This document shows positions 17,800 to 26,549 of a stretch of DNA of 64,000 bases, in pieces. Each line of letters begins with the position of its first letter. The first letter of the stretch is position 1. The notes under the pieces are model-generated. The model saw only the letters and a list, made by a program, of their open reading frames with translations. It was not told the origin of the DNA and ran no database searches. A program made the translations under genes and the position numbers. Source of the DNA: Sinorhizobium numidicum (GTDB lineage Bacteria; Pseudomonadota; Alphaproteobacteria; Rhizobiales; Rhizobiaceae); assembly GCF_029892045.1 (NCBI RefSeq), contig NZ_CP120367.1, forward strand, positions 2,170,001-2,234,000. Reading direction: 5' to 3'.

Positions 17800-19116
17800 C
17801 TAGCGGTTGACCGTCTTGCCGGGAACCGCCAGCACGGCGAGCGCGCCGACGAGCAGGACCGCGGCCAGGAAATACATGCCCGCACTGTTGCTGCCGGTGA
17901 AGTCCTTCAGGTAGCCGACCATGAACGGCCCGAGAAAGCCGGCGAGATTGCCGACCGAGTTGATCCAGGCAATGCCGGCGGCAGCGCCGGTGCCGGCGAG
18001 GAAGGCTGTCGGCAGGGACCAGAAGAGCGGTGCGCAACTGATGGCGCCGGCCGCGGCCAGCGAGAGGCAGGCGATAGCGACTGTCGTGCTCGTCGCCATC
18101 GTCGCAGCGACGAACCCGCCGGCGGCGATGACCGCCGGGACGACGAGGTGCCAACGCCGTTCGCGCAACCGGTCCGACGAGCGACCAAGCGCCAGCATGG
18201 CAATGAAGGTGCAGATATAGGGGACCGCGGACACCAGGCCGATCTGCAGGTTTCCCGCCACGCCCGATGCCTTCACCATCGTCGGCATCCAGAAATTCAA
18301 GCCATATTGTCCGAGCACGAAGCAGAAGTAGATGAGGCACATCAGCCACACGCGCGGATCGGCCAGCGTTGCGCCAATGCTGTGCGGGCTCGAGGTCTTG
18401 GCCCTGTTCTCAGCGCTGATGTTCACCGCCAGCACGTTCTTCTCCTCATCCGTCAGCCACTTTGCGTCTTTGATCCTATCATCGAGATAGAAGAGCGTGA
18501 CAATGCCGAGAAGAATGGCAGGAATTGCTTCAATCAGGAACATCCATTGCCAGCCCGACAGGCCATGGGTTCCGTGGAAGCTGTCGATAAGCAGGCCGGA
18601 AAGCGGATTACCAAAGATCGCTGAGATCGGGATTGCAGACATGAAGGTGGTGATGATCTTGGCGCGCCGATGCGCCGGGTACCAGGACGTCAGATAGAGA
18701 ATGATCCCCGGGAAAAAACCGGCCTCGGCGATCCCGAGCAGGAAGCGCAGAATGTAGAATACCGTTTCTGACGAGGTGAACATGAAGGCGGCGGAGATGA
18801 GCCCCCATGTTATCATGATGCGTGCGATCCACACGCGAGCGCCGACCTTGTTCAGGATGACGTTGCTCGGCACTTCGAAAAGAAAATATCCAATGAAGAA
18901 TATGCCGGCGCCGATGCCATAGGCCGCTTCCGAGAGGCCGAGTTCGCTTGACATCTGCAGCTTGGCAAAGCCGACATTGACGCGGTCCAGATAGGCGACC
19001 ACGTAGCACAGCATCAGGAATGGAACGATTCGCCAGAAAACTTTGGCGTAAGCGCGGTCCTCCATCGCCCGTTCGAGATATGCGCCCTCGGCTGGCGCCT
19101 GCGTTTGCAGCGTCAT
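17800..19116 (-). CDS. MFS transporter (ACS family), probable sugar-acid importer
   Basis: A 438-residue, 12-segment major facilitator of the anion:cation symporter type (tartrate/glucarate/phthalate relatives). Motifs are LCYVVAYLDRVNVGFAKLQM in the first segment, GIGAGIFFIGYFLFEVPSNV, LRFLLGIAEAGFFPGIILYL and GWQWMFLIEAIPAILLG. The start at 19116 has a good ribosome site (GGAGGAAAATC); an upstream ATG at 19158 lies in the leader. It heads the operon with ltnD, otnI and otnK and diverges from a LacI gene across three operator palindromes, so import of threonate or a related acid is inferred. Confidence 0.93.
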   Translation of the reverse strand: MTLQTQAPAEGAYLERAMEDRAYAKVFWRIVPFLMLCYVVAYLDRVNVGFAKLQMSSELGLSEAAYGIGAGIFFIGYFLFEVPSNVILNKVGARVWIARIMITWGLISAAFMFTSSETVFYILRFLLGIAEAGFFPGIILYLTSWYPAHRRAKIITTFMSAIPISAIFGNPLSGLLIDSFHGTHGLSGWQWMFLIEAIPAILLGIVTLFYLDDRIKDAKWLTDEEKNVLAVNISAENRAKTSSPHSIGATLADPRVWLMCLIYFCFVLGQYGLNFWMPTMVKASGVAGNLQIGLVSAVPYICTFIAMLALGRSSDRLRERRWHLVVPAVIAAGGFVAATMATSTTVAIACLSLAAAGAISCAPLFWSLPTAFLAGTGAAAGIAWINSVGNLAGFLGPFMVGYLKDFTGSNSAGMYFLAAVLLVGALAVLAVPGKTVNR

Positions 19117-19179
19117 GATTTTCCTCCTCCGTTTAGGTTGCCGGGGCCTCCTTGCCAATCCGACGCGGGCGCCACCTTA

Positions 19180-19252
19180 TTGGCAGCGCTGCCATCAACT
19201 CCAGTAACCCATTTTGGCAGCGCTGCCAATCAGAAAATGGTAGCGCTGCCAA
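19180..19252. promoter_or_regulatory. Three LacI-type operators in the MFS/LacI divergent promoter
   Basis: Three 16-bp palindromes: TTGGCAGCGCTGCCAT (19180-19195), TTGGCAGCGCTGCCAA (19214-19229, perfect) and ATGGTAGCGCTGCCAA (19237-19252). Centres are 34 and 23 bp apart. They lie 64-136 bp before the MFS start and 89-161 bp before the chosen LacI start, so they can control both arms of the tetronate cluster. Confidence 0.85.
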
Positions 19253-19340
19253 AAAATATCGTTATTGAATCTAGGAGAAAATCCGGTGCCTAGTGGCGCC
19301 CGCGCTGAGCTGCGTCAGATTTTCAGAAGTAGGTTCGAAA

Positions 19341-20345
19341 GTGACTTTGGACTTCAAGCATCAGGCCACGGTAACGCTTGCTGAGGTCGCGCAGGCCGCC
19401 GGTGTCGGCGAGAGCACGGTGTCGCGCGTTCTTCGAAACCATGGCTCGTTTTCCCGCAAGACAAGGGACCGCGTGATGGAGGCGGTCGAACGGCTCGGCT
19501 ACGTACCGAACCGGATCGCGGGAACGCTAGCTTCCGCCGGGTCGCGTCTCGTCGCCTTCGTCATTCCCTCTCTGTCCAACATCGTTTTTCCCGATGTGCT
19601 CAGGGGTGCGAGCGGCGTGTTGGAAGAGAACCAGCATCAGGCCGTCTTCTCCGTTACCGACTATGATCCGGGACGCGAGGAGGCACTCGTCGCTGCGATG
19701 CTTGCTTGGCGGCCGGCAGCGGTGATGCTGGCCGGATATGAGCACACGGACGGTACCCTGAAGATGCTGCGGGCGAGTGGGTGCCGGGTCGTGGAGGTGC
19801 TTGATCTGGATGGCACCGCGGTGGACCTGGCGGTCGGCTTTTCCAACCGCGCCGCAGGGCGCGCAAGCGCCGATTTTCTGTTGAAGCGGGGTTATCGGCG
19901 GATCGGCTATGTAGGGCACGATCTTGAGCGCGACACCCGTGCCGGAAAACGCTTCGCCGGCTTCTGCGAGACGCTTAGTGCTGCTGGCTTCCCGCTCGTT
20001 GATCGGGAAATTCATGCCGGCGCCTCGTCAGTAGAAAATGGGCGATTTGGGCTGCAGCGGCTGCTTGCCCGAAAACCGGATATCGACGCCATCTATTTTT
20101 CGAACGACGACATGGCGCTCGGCGGCTATTTCCACTGTCTGGCGCGCGGAATTTCGATACCCTCGCAACTGGCGATCTTCGGCTACAACGGGCTCGATAT
20201 CGGCCGGGTGACACCGCAGCCGCTCTCGACCATACGCACGCCTCGCGTCGCCACGGGCCGCGTGGCGGCGGAGCTTATCGTGGCGAACGCGCCGCCGCAG
20301 GTGGTCGACCTCGGATTCGAGCTGCTCGAAGGCGCCACTGCCTAA
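19341..20345 (+). CDS. LacI-family regulator of the tetronate cluster
   Basis: The N-terminal HTH (VTLAEVAQAAGVGESTVSRVL) resembles GntR-type LacI proteins (gluconate regulators), followed by the hinge and ligand domain (FVIPSLSNIVFPDVLRG, KRGYRRIGYVGHD, YFSNDDMALGGYF, IFGYNGLDIG). The GTG at 19341 gives 334 residues and a start (TLDFKHQATVTL) usual for the family; a GTG at 19293 would add 16 residues. An AGTAGG ribosome site precedes 19341. The gene is 16 bp before otnC and divergent from the MFS operon, with three matching palindromes between them. Confidence 0.9.
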   Translation: MTLDFKHQATVTLAEVAQAAGVGESTVSRVLRNHGSFSRKTRDRVMEAVERLGYVPNRIAGTLASAGSRLVAFVIPSLSNIVFPDVLRGASGVLEENQHQAVFSVTDYDPGREEALVAAMLAWRPAAVMLAGYEHTDGTLKMLRASGCRVVEVLDLDGTAVDLAVGFSNRAAGRASADFLLKRGYRRIGYVGHDLERDTRAGKRFAGFCETLSAAGFPLVDREIHAGASSVENGRFGLQRLLARKPDIDAIYFSNDDMALGGYFHCLARGISIPSQLAIFGYNGLDIGRVTPQPLSTIRTPRVATGRVAAELIVANAPPQVVDLGFELLEGATA

Positions 20346-20361
20346 CCTGAAAGGATGTCCA

Positions 20362-21039
20362 ATGCCGGAGACGCGTCTGCGCGACGAAATTTGCCGATAT
20401 GGTCGATCCCTTTTCGAACGAGGGCTGACACCTGGCTCGTCAGGCAACATATCCCTGCGGCTCGATGATGGCGGCTGGCTGGTCACGCCCACCAACGCAT
20501 CGCTCGGATTCCTCGATCCCGCCCGCATCTCGCGGCTTGATGCCGAGGGACGGCTGGTCTCCGGCGACAAGCCGACCAAGGAAATTCCGCTGCATTCGGC
20601 TCTTTACGAGACGCGCGGCAGCGCGCGGGCGATCGTCCATCTTCACTCGACCCACGCGGTAGCGCTCACAATGCTTCCCGAAATCGATCCGCGCGCGGCC
20701 CTTCCGCCGTTGACGCCCTATTATCTCATGCGTGCCGGCGAGACAGCTCTCCTGCCCTATTACCGGCCGGGTGATCCAGCGGTTGCCGATGCTATCCGCG
20801 GGCTGGCGGGCAAATACACCTCGGTGCTGCTTGCCAATCACGGGCCGGTTGTCGCAGGCGACAGCCTCGAGGCCGCGGTTTTCGCAACGGAGGAACTCGA
20901 GGAAACGGCAAAGCTCTATCTCCTGTTGCGAAGTCTCAACCCTCGCTTTCTCAGCCCGGCGCAAGTCGCCGATCTCGTCAAAACCTTCGGTCTCGATCTG
21001 CCGTCCCATGACGACCATGAGGACCACGATCACGCCTGA
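20362..21039 (+). CDS. otnC: 3-oxo-tetronate 4-phosphate decarboxylase (class II aldolase)
   Basis: A 225-residue class II aldolase/adducin-family protein that decarboxylates 3-oxo-tetronate 4-phosphate to dihydroxyacetone phosphate. The metal-binding motif HLHSTHA (about residues 91-97) and the later His in LLANHGPVVAG are present, with GSSGNISLRLDDG as the phosphate-binding loop. The C-terminus is His/Asp-rich (HDDHEDHDHA), an oddity that might bind metal. It follows the LacI gene directly, with AAGGA as ribosome site, and provides the last step after OtnK. Confidence 0.93.
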   Translation: MPETRLRDEICRYGRSLFERGLTPGSSGNISLRLDDGGWLVTPTNASLGFLDPARISRLDAEGRLVSGDKPTKEIPLHSALYETRGSARAIVHLHSTHAVALTMLPEIDPRAALPPLTPYYLMRAGETALLPYYRPGDPAVADAIRGLAGKYTSVLLANHGPVVAGDSLEAAVFATEELEETAKLYLLLRSLNPRFLSPAQVADLVKTFGLDLPSHDDHEDHDHA

Positions 21040-21179
21040 GCCTGCCGGCGGTGCGCGTTGGATGGCCGAGAAATGCCCGTCAACTTGTATGCGTCGCACA
21101 AAAGGCGCGGCCATTTTTGATGCAGTGCGGCGACGAACTGGCCTTGACCGCACGTTCTTTTGCGAGGTCTATTGGTGCT

Positions 21180-21210
21180 ACTGATCTGCTGGACCAACCA
21201 GTGGATCAGT
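21180..21210. promoter_or_regulatory. Interrupted palindrome upstream of the FadR-type gene
   Basis: Outer arms ACTGATC (21180-21186) and GATCAGT (21204-21210) enclose CTGG and CCAG, separated by ACCAA. The 31-bp element ends 15 bp before the GTG at 21226. This is a likely autoregulatory operator for the GntR/FadR-family protein. Confidence 0.5.
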
Positions 21211-21225
21211 GGGAGGCGTGAAGCA

Positions 21226-21996
21226 GTGAACGGCAGTCCGATACTCACGCAGATGCCGAAGGTTGGGCAAAGCCTTGACCGCCGCACGGCGCGTGAGGTG
21301 ATTGCCGACAAGCTGATGGTTCTGGTCGCGACCAACATGCTGCGGCCGGGCGACGAGCTGCCAGGTGAACGCGAGCTCGCTAACGTGCTTCACGTCAGCC
21401 GCGAGACGGTGCGCGGCGCCATGCAGGCGCTTGCCGCGCGCGGCATCATCGAGGTGTCGCAGGGCAGCCGCAGCCGGGTTGCCAATGTCGATCTCAGCCA
21501 CATCACGGTCACGATTGCTTCGCCAAATGCGATCGACAGCTACGATCTCGAGGCGGTCCATGCCGCGAGGCTCCACATCGAATTGAAGGTCGTGGGCGAC
21601 GCCGCTGAAAAGATGGACGAGGAGACGCTGCGCAAATTGGAGAGCCTGCTCGAGGCACAAAGGCTCTGCGGCGATGACGCAATGCGGTTTTTGATCTGCG
21701 ACCGCGAGTTCCATGTGGCGATCTATCGGGCCTGCGGCAATCCGCTGCTCTCCGATTTCGTCACCGACCTTTACACCTATATGATGGATTTTCGACGCAA
21801 CGCCATGTCGCAACCCGGCGCAATCGAGGCGAGCTACGAGGATCACAGCGAAATCGTCGAGGCACTTCGCAAACGCGACCGTGAGGCGGTCGTTGCAGCC
21901 TTTCACCATCATCTCACGCGGATTTATGAGACCACGAAGGATTTGCTCGCCGCGAAACGGCGGGCGGAAGGAAATAGAAGCAAAAAGGCACGTTGA
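21226..21996 (+). CDS. GntR-family (FadR subfamily) transcriptional regulator
   Basis: A 256-residue regulator. The winged-helix GntR domain (about residues 15-85) includes LRPGDELPGERELANVLHVS and RETVRGAMQALAARGIIEV; the FCD effector domain follows, with metal-binding residues expected in CDREFHVAIYRACGN and YEDHSEIVEALRKRD. The GTG at 21226 has a GGGAGG ribosome site; the frame is open further upstream but without family similarity. It precedes denD, an SDR and an ABC importer on the same strand, so regulation of D-erythronate or related acid uptake is inferred. Confidence 0.9.
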   Translation: MNGSPILTQMPKVGQSLDRRTAREVIADKLMVLVATNMLRPGDELPGERELANVLHVSRETVRGAMQALAARGIIEVSQGSRSRVANVDLSHITVTIASPNAIDSYDLEAVHAARLHIELKVVGDAAEKMDEETLRKLESLLEAQRLCGDDAMRFLICDREFHVAIYRACGNPLLSDFVTDLYTYMMDFRRNAMSQPGAIEASYEDHSEIVEALRKRDREAVVAAFHHHLTRIYETTKDLLAAKRRAEGNRSKKAR

Positions 21997-22043
21997 ATCC
22001 GGATTAACCCGGTGTGGCCGAACAGGGAGGAGGTTCGCCGTCA

Positions 22044-23027
22044 ATGCATGTGATGATTATAGGCGCGGCCGGCATGATCGGTCGAAAACTACTCGAAAGG
22101 CTTGCGCGCGAGCCGGATGCGCTCGGTAACGAGCTCAAAAAGCTGACACTGGTGGACGTGGTGGAGCCGGCGGTCCCGCCCGTATTTTCTTCCGTATCGA
22201 CGGCACTTGCGCTTGATCTCTCATCAGAAGGCGCAGCCGAGCGGCTCGTTTCGTCTCGGCCGGACGTGATCTACCATTTGGCGGCGATCGTGTCGGGCGA
22301 AGCGGAAGCGGACTTCGAGAAGGGCTATCGCGTCAATCTCGACGGCACGCGGGCGCTCTTCGACGCGATCCGCTCCGAGAGCCGGAACGAACCTTATTTG
22401 CCACGCCTGATCTTCGCCTCCTCGATCGCGGTCTTCGGCGAACCTTTTCCGGCCAAGATCGGAGACGAGTTTTTCACGACGCCGCTGACGAGCTACGGGA
22501 CGCAGAAAGCGATCTGTGAATTGTTGCTCGCCGACTATACGCGGCGCGGCATCTTCGACGGCATCGGCATCCGTCTGCCGACGATCTGCATCCGGCCCGG
22601 AGCACCCAACAAAGCGGCGTCGGGTTTCTTCTCGAACATCCTGCGCGAGCCGCTCGTCGGGAAGGAGGCCGTTTTGCCGGTCGATGAGAACGTCCGCCAC
22701 TGGTTCGCAAGCCCGCGTTCCGCAGTCGGTTTCTTCGTTCACGCGGCGCGGATGGATACAAGCCAGATCGGGCCGAGGCGCAATCTGACCATGCCCGGAC
22801 TGTCGGCGCTGGTGGGCGAAGAAATCGAGGCGCTTGGGCGTGTGGCCGGCCAGAAGGCCGTGAACCTCATACGTCGCGAGCCGGATCCGGTCATTCGCTC
22901 AATCGTCTCCGGTTGGGCGACGGATTTCGATGCGCGCCGCGCACGCGAGCTCGGCTTTACAGCGGAAACGAGCTTCGACGAGATCATCCGGATCCACATC
23001 GAGGACGAACTCGGGGGAAGGATCTGA
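22044..23027 (+). CDS. denD: D-erythronate dehydrogenase
   Basis: A 327-residue extended SDR/epimerase-family protein. The NAD motif is [16 protein letters not shown], and the active-site motif is [10 protein letters not shown] (YxxxK) with the upstream Ser in FASSIAVFG. DenD proteins in otn clusters oxidise D-erythronate at C2, and the product is handled by OtnI, OtnK and OtnC. The ATG at 22044 is preceded by GGGAGGAGG; an upstream start at 22014 is unlikely. It is immediately followed by another dehydrogenase gene. Confidence 0.9.
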   Translation: MHVMIIGAAGMIGRKLLERLAREPDALGNELKKLTLVDVVEPAVPPVFSSVSTALALDLSSEGAAERLVSSRPDVIYHLAAIVSGEAEADFEKGYRVNLDGTRALFDAIRSESRNEPYLPRLIFASSIAVFGEPFPAKIGDEFFTTPLTSYGTQKAICELLLADYTRRGIFDGIGIRLPTICIRPGAPNKAASGFFSNILREPLVGKEAVLPVDENVRHWFASPRSAVGFFVHAARMDTSQIGPRRNLTMPGLSALVGEEIEALGRVAGQKAVNLIRREPDPVIRSIVSGWATDFDARRARELGFTAETSFDEIIRIHIEDELGGRI

Positions 23028-23028
23028 G

Positions 23029-23805
23029 ATGGCGCAGGCGAGCAGATCGGGCGAGGGAAAGATTGCGCTTGTGACGGGTGGCGGCACCGGTGTCGGGCGC
23101 GGCATAGCCAAGGCTTTGAGCACTGAGGGCTACACGCTCGTCATTACCGGCCGCCGTTCGACTGTACTGGAGGCAACAGCCGGGGAAATCGCGGCCGAGA
23201 CTGGCGGCGTCGTGCGGGCGGTCGTCTGCGACGTCGGTAATCCCGGTGAAGTTGCGGCCCTTTTTGAAGCGATCCGCGCCGAGTTCGGTCGGCTCGACCT
23301 GCTCGTCAACAATGCCGGCTCGAATGTGCCGCCGGTGCCGTTGGAAGACGTGACTTTCGAGCAATGGAGCGGCATCGTCGCAGCCAACCTTACGGGCGCT
23401 TTCCTCTGCACTCAGCAGGCATTCCGGCTGATGAAGGCGCAGGACCCCCGCGGTGGGCGGATCATCAATAACGGATCGATTTCAGCGACCACGCCAAGGC
23501 CAAATTCGGCACCCTATACTGCAACCAAGCACGCCATCACGGGGTTGACGAAATCATCGGCGCTTGACGGGCGGGCGCATGACATAGCCTGCGGACAGAT
23601 CGACATCGGCAACGCCGCAACCGACATGACGCAGAAGATGAGTGTCGGCGTTTTGCAGGCTAATGGCGAGATCGCGGCAGAGCCGACCATACCGGTCGAG
23701 CACATTGCCGAGGCTGTCGTCTATATGGCGAGCCTGCCGCTTACCGCCAATGTGCTGAGCATGACGGTGATGGCGACAAAGATGCCGTTGGTCGGTCGTG
23801 GATAG
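23029..23805 (+). CDS. SDR-family oxidoreductase
   Basis: A classical short-chain dehydrogenase of 258 residues: cofactor motif [17 protein letters not shown] at LLVNNAGSN, and active site Ser (NNGSISA) with YTATK. The start ATG lies 1 bp after the denD stop (TGAGATGG), so the two are surely co-transcribed; an open frame reaching back to 22930 is a shadow of denD. Its substrate is not evident. A hydroxyacid or sugar-acid intermediate of the same pathway is a reasonable guess from context. Confidence 0.88.
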   Translation: MAQASRSGEGKIALVTGGGTGVGRGIAKALSTEGYTLVITGRRSTVLEATAGEIAAETGGVVRAVVCDVGNPGEVAALFEAIRAEFGRLDLLVNNAGSNVPPVPLEDVTFEQWSGIVAANLTGAFLCTQQAFRLMKAQDPRGGRIINNGSISATTPRPNSAPYTATKHAITGLTKSSALDGRAHDIACGQIDIGNAATDMTQKMSVGVLQANGEIAAEPTIPVEHIAEAVVYMASLPLTANVLSMTVMATKMPLVGRG

Positions 23806-23908
23806 AGACGAGGGTTTAGCAGGCCGCTGATCTTCAGGGGGAGCCAGGAGAGACCTGGCGGAGAAAGGCGGACCGAACGTGCAGCAATTAGTTTCAGGAG
23901 GAACTCAC

Positions 23909-24976
23909 ATGGCCGGCGTTGACTTTGTTGATGTTAAGAAATCGTTCGGCGCCTTTCCCGTCATCAAGGGTGTCAACATCGAGATCGAGGATGGCGAATT
24001 CGTCATTCTCGTTGGCCCCTCCGGTTGCGGGAAGTCCACGTTGCTCAGGATGTTGGCGGGGCTTGAAAACATCACCGCGGGCGAAATCCGCATCGGTGAC
24101 CGCGTCGTAAATCGGCTGCCGCCGAAGGACCGCGACATCGCGATGGTGTTTCAGAACTATGCGCTCTATCCGCATATGACGGTGGCCGACAACATGGCTT
24201 TTTCGCTGATGCTCGCGGGCTCTCCCAAAGCGGACATCGACAAGCGCGTCGGAGTGGCGGCGGAAATCCTTGGCCTTTCGAAACTGCTCGACCGCTATCC
24301 ACGGCAGCTCTCCGGCGGCCAGCGCCAGCGTGTCGCCATGGGCCGGGCGATCGTGCGTGACCCGCAGGTATTTCTCTTCGACGAACCGCTCTCCAACCTC
24401 GACGCCAAGCTACGCGTTGCCATGCGGGCGGAAATCAAGGAACTGCACCAGCGGCTGAAGACTACGACCGTCTATGTGACACACGACCAGATCGAAGCCA
24501 TGACCATGGCCGACAAGATCGTCGTCATGCATGACGGCATCGTCGAGCAGATCGGCGCTCCGCTCGAACTTTACGACAACCCAGCCAATCTTTTTGTCGC
24601 CGGCTTCATCGGCTCGCCGGCGATGAACATGATCAAGGGCCGGCTCGACGAAGCCAATCCCAATGCGTTCATCACCGCTGACGGGACCGCCTTGCCGGTC
24701 GCCCGGCCGCCGGCAGCGGCGCGAGGGCGCGAGCTCGTCTATGGGCTCAGGCCAGAATACATGGCGCTCGATCCGAACGGCCTTCCGGCCGAGGTCGTGG
24801 TTATCGAGCCGACCGGTTACGAGACGCAAATGATCGCAAGACTCGGCGGCAACGAGGTGACCTGTGTCTTCCGCGAGAGAGTGAGCGTCAAGCCCGGTGA
24901 GCCGATCCGCCTGTCGATCGATGCAGCGCATGTGCACCTGTTCGACGCCGAGACTGGGCAAAGACTATTCGACTGA
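23909..24976 (+). CDS. ABC transporter ATP-binding protein (UgpC/MalK type)
   Basis: A 355-residue CUT1-type ATPase: Walker A GPSGCGKSTLLRML, Q-loop FQNYALYPHMT, signature LSGGQRQRVAMGRAI, Walker B VFLFDEPLSNLDAKLR, H-loop YVTHDQIEAM, and a C-terminal TOBE/OB domain (ELVYGLRPEYM). Start at 23909 has AGGAGG in front; an upstream ATG at 23879 is not needed. It energises the two permeases encoded 1.6-2.5 kb downstream. The unusual order (ATPase before the binding protein) is common in rhizobial operons. Confidence 0.94.
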   Translation: MAGVDFVDVKKSFGAFPVIKGVNIEIEDGEFVILVGPSGCGKSTLLRMLAGLENITAGEIRIGDRVVNRLPPKDRDIAMVFQNYALYPHMTVADNMAFSLMLAGSPKADIDKRVGVAAEILGLSKLLDRYPRQLSGGQRQRVAMGRAIVRDPQVFLFDEPLSNLDAKLRVAMRAEIKELHQRLKTTTVYVTHDQIEAMTMADKIVVMHDGIVEQIGAPLELYDNPANLFVAGFIGSPAMNMIKGRLDEANPNAFITADGTALPVARPPAAARGRELVYGLRPEYMALDPNGLPAEVVVIEPTGYETQMIARLGGNEVTCVFRERVSVKPGEPIRLSIDAAHVHLFDAETGQRLFD

Positions 24977-24992
24977 CGCCACGGGAGAGGGC

Positions 24993-25014
24993 GAGGAAGG
25001 GAGGAGCCTTCCTC
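24993..25014 (+). terminator. Intra-operon hairpin before the binding-protein gene
   Basis: Perfect 8-bp stem GAGGAAGG (24993-25000) with CCTTCCTC (25007-25014) and a 6-nt loop in the 155-bp gap between ATPase and binding protein. It may cap or separate transcripts; termination is uncertain. Confidence 0.35.
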
Positions 25015-25131
25015 GGCCTTTGCCGCACGGACGATGCCAGGCAAACGGCCGGGCATCACGGCTGCTGCATTCGCCAAGCGGGACGGTGAATGCCGGACAG
25101 AGACGCTCCCGCTTTTTGAAGGAGGAGTACC

Positions 25132-26448
25132 ATGCCCATAAAGAGACGTGATTTTCTTGCGGCCTCCGCCGCCCTTGCCGGTGCGGCAGGTCTTTCGCCG
25201 CTTGGCATCCGCCCGTCCTTCGCGCAGGGCGCCGAGCCAAGCTACAAGCCGGAGGAAGGCGCAAGCCTCAGGCTTCTTAGATGGACGCCCTTCGTCAAGG
25301 GCGACGAGGATGCCTGGCTCGCCAACACCAAGAAGTTCACCGAGGCCACCGGTGTCGAGGTTCGCATCGACAAGGAGAGCTGGGAGGATATTCGTCCGAA
25401 AGCAGCCGTTGCCGCGAATGTTGGCTCTGGCCCCGACATGATCATGTGCTGGTTCGACGATGCGCATCAATACCCCGACAAGCTCGTCGATGTGACCGAA
25501 CTTGCAAATTATCTCGGCGACAAATATGGCGGCTGGTACGACGGCTTGAAGGGCTATGCGAGCCGCGAGGGCAAATTCATCGCCATGCCGCTGACGGCCA
25601 TCGGAAACGCTGTATGCTACCGCGACAGCCACATGAAAGCGGCAGGGTTCAGCGAGTTTCCCAAGGACACCGACGGTTTCCTCGAACTCTGCAAGGCCAT
25701 GAAGGCAAAGGGAACGCCCGCTGGCTTTCCACACGGAAAAGCGGTCGGTGACGGCAACAACTACGCCCATTGGCTACTCTGGAGCCATGGCGGCAAGATG
25801 GTCGACGAGACCGGCAAGGTCACCATTAACAGTCCAGAGACATTGAAGGCGGTCAACTACGCTAAGGCGCTCTACGAGACCTTCATTCCCGGCACCGAGA
25901 GCTGGCTCGACATCAATAACAATCGGGCCTTCCTCGCAGGCCAGGTGTCGCTGACCGCCAACGGCGTTTCGCTCTACTATGCGGCCAAGAAGGATGCGGC
26001 GCTTGCCGAGCTGGCGGCGGACCTCCGCACCACGAACTTCCCCGTGGGGCCGGTCGGTCAGAGCGTCGAGCTGCATCAGACAAGCTCGATCCTGCTTTTC
26101 AATCACAGCAAATATCCGGAAGCGGCCAAGGCCTACATCAAGTTCATGATGGAGGCGGACCAGATGAACGCGTGGATCGAAGGATCGAGCGCCTATTGCT
26201 GCCAGCCGCTGAAGGCCTTCGCCAACAATCCCATCTGGACGTCCGATCCGATCCACGCGCCCTATGCCCGCGCTTCCGAGACGCTGCGCCCGAATGGTTA
26301 TGCCGGCCCGCTCGGCTATGCCTCGGCCGGCGTGATGGCGGATTACGTCCTTGTCGATATGTTTGCGGCCGCTGTTACGGGGCAGATGACGCCGGAGGAC
26401 GCCGTCGCCGAGGCCGAACGGCGGGCAAACCGCTATTATCGCGTCTGA
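25132..26448 (+). CDS. ABC transporter extracellular substrate-binding protein (CUT1)
   Basis: A 438-residue family 1 solute-binding protein. The N-terminus (KRRDFLAASAALAGAAGLSP) is a twin-arginine signal, probably cleaved after SFA. The mature part has GPDMIMCWFDDAHQYPDKLVDVTE and typical ligand-cleft segments (AMPLTAIGNAVCYR, NNYAHWLLWSHGGK, FLAGQVSLTANG). It binds the imported sugar or sugar acid in the periplasm; the ligand cannot be named. A GGAGGAG ribosome site precedes the ATG and a strong hairpin follows the stop. Confidence 0.94.
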   Translation: MPIKRRDFLAASAALAGAAGLSPLGIRPSFAQGAEPSYKPEEGASLRLLRWTPFVKGDEDAWLANTKKFTEATGVEVRIDKESWEDIRPKAAVAANVGSGPDMIMCWFDDAHQYPDKLVDVTELANYLGDKYGGWYDGLKGYASREGKFIAMPLTAIGNAVCYRDSHMKAAGFSEFPKDTDGFLELCKAMKAKGTPAGFPHGKAVGDGNNYAHWLLWSHGGKMVDETGKVTINSPETLKAVNYAKALYETFIPGTESWLDINNNRAFLAGQVSLTANGVSLYYAAKKDAALAELAADLRTTNFPVGPVGQSVELHQTSSILLFNHSKYPEAAKAYIKFMMEADQMNAWIEGSSAYCCQPLKAFANNPIWTSDPIHAPYARASETLRPNGYAGPLGYASAGVMADYVLVDMFAAAVTGQMTPEDAVAEAERRANRYYRV

Positions 26449-26456
26449 TCTTTCGT

Positions 26457-26475
26457 GGCGGCCGTGAAGGCCGCC
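26457..26475 (+). terminator. Hairpin just after the binding-protein stop
   Basis: GGCGGCC (26457-26463) pairs with GGCCGCC (26469-26475) around GTGAA. Hairpins in this position often stabilise the abundant binding-protein transcript relative to the permeases; no T run is seen. Confidence 0.45.
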
Positions 26476-26549
26476 GCGCCTCAAAGTGCGTCGGCGGCCC
26501 TAGGTTGCCGGCGCAAAGTTGAAGCCGTTCATCCAGCCGGAGTAGTCCG

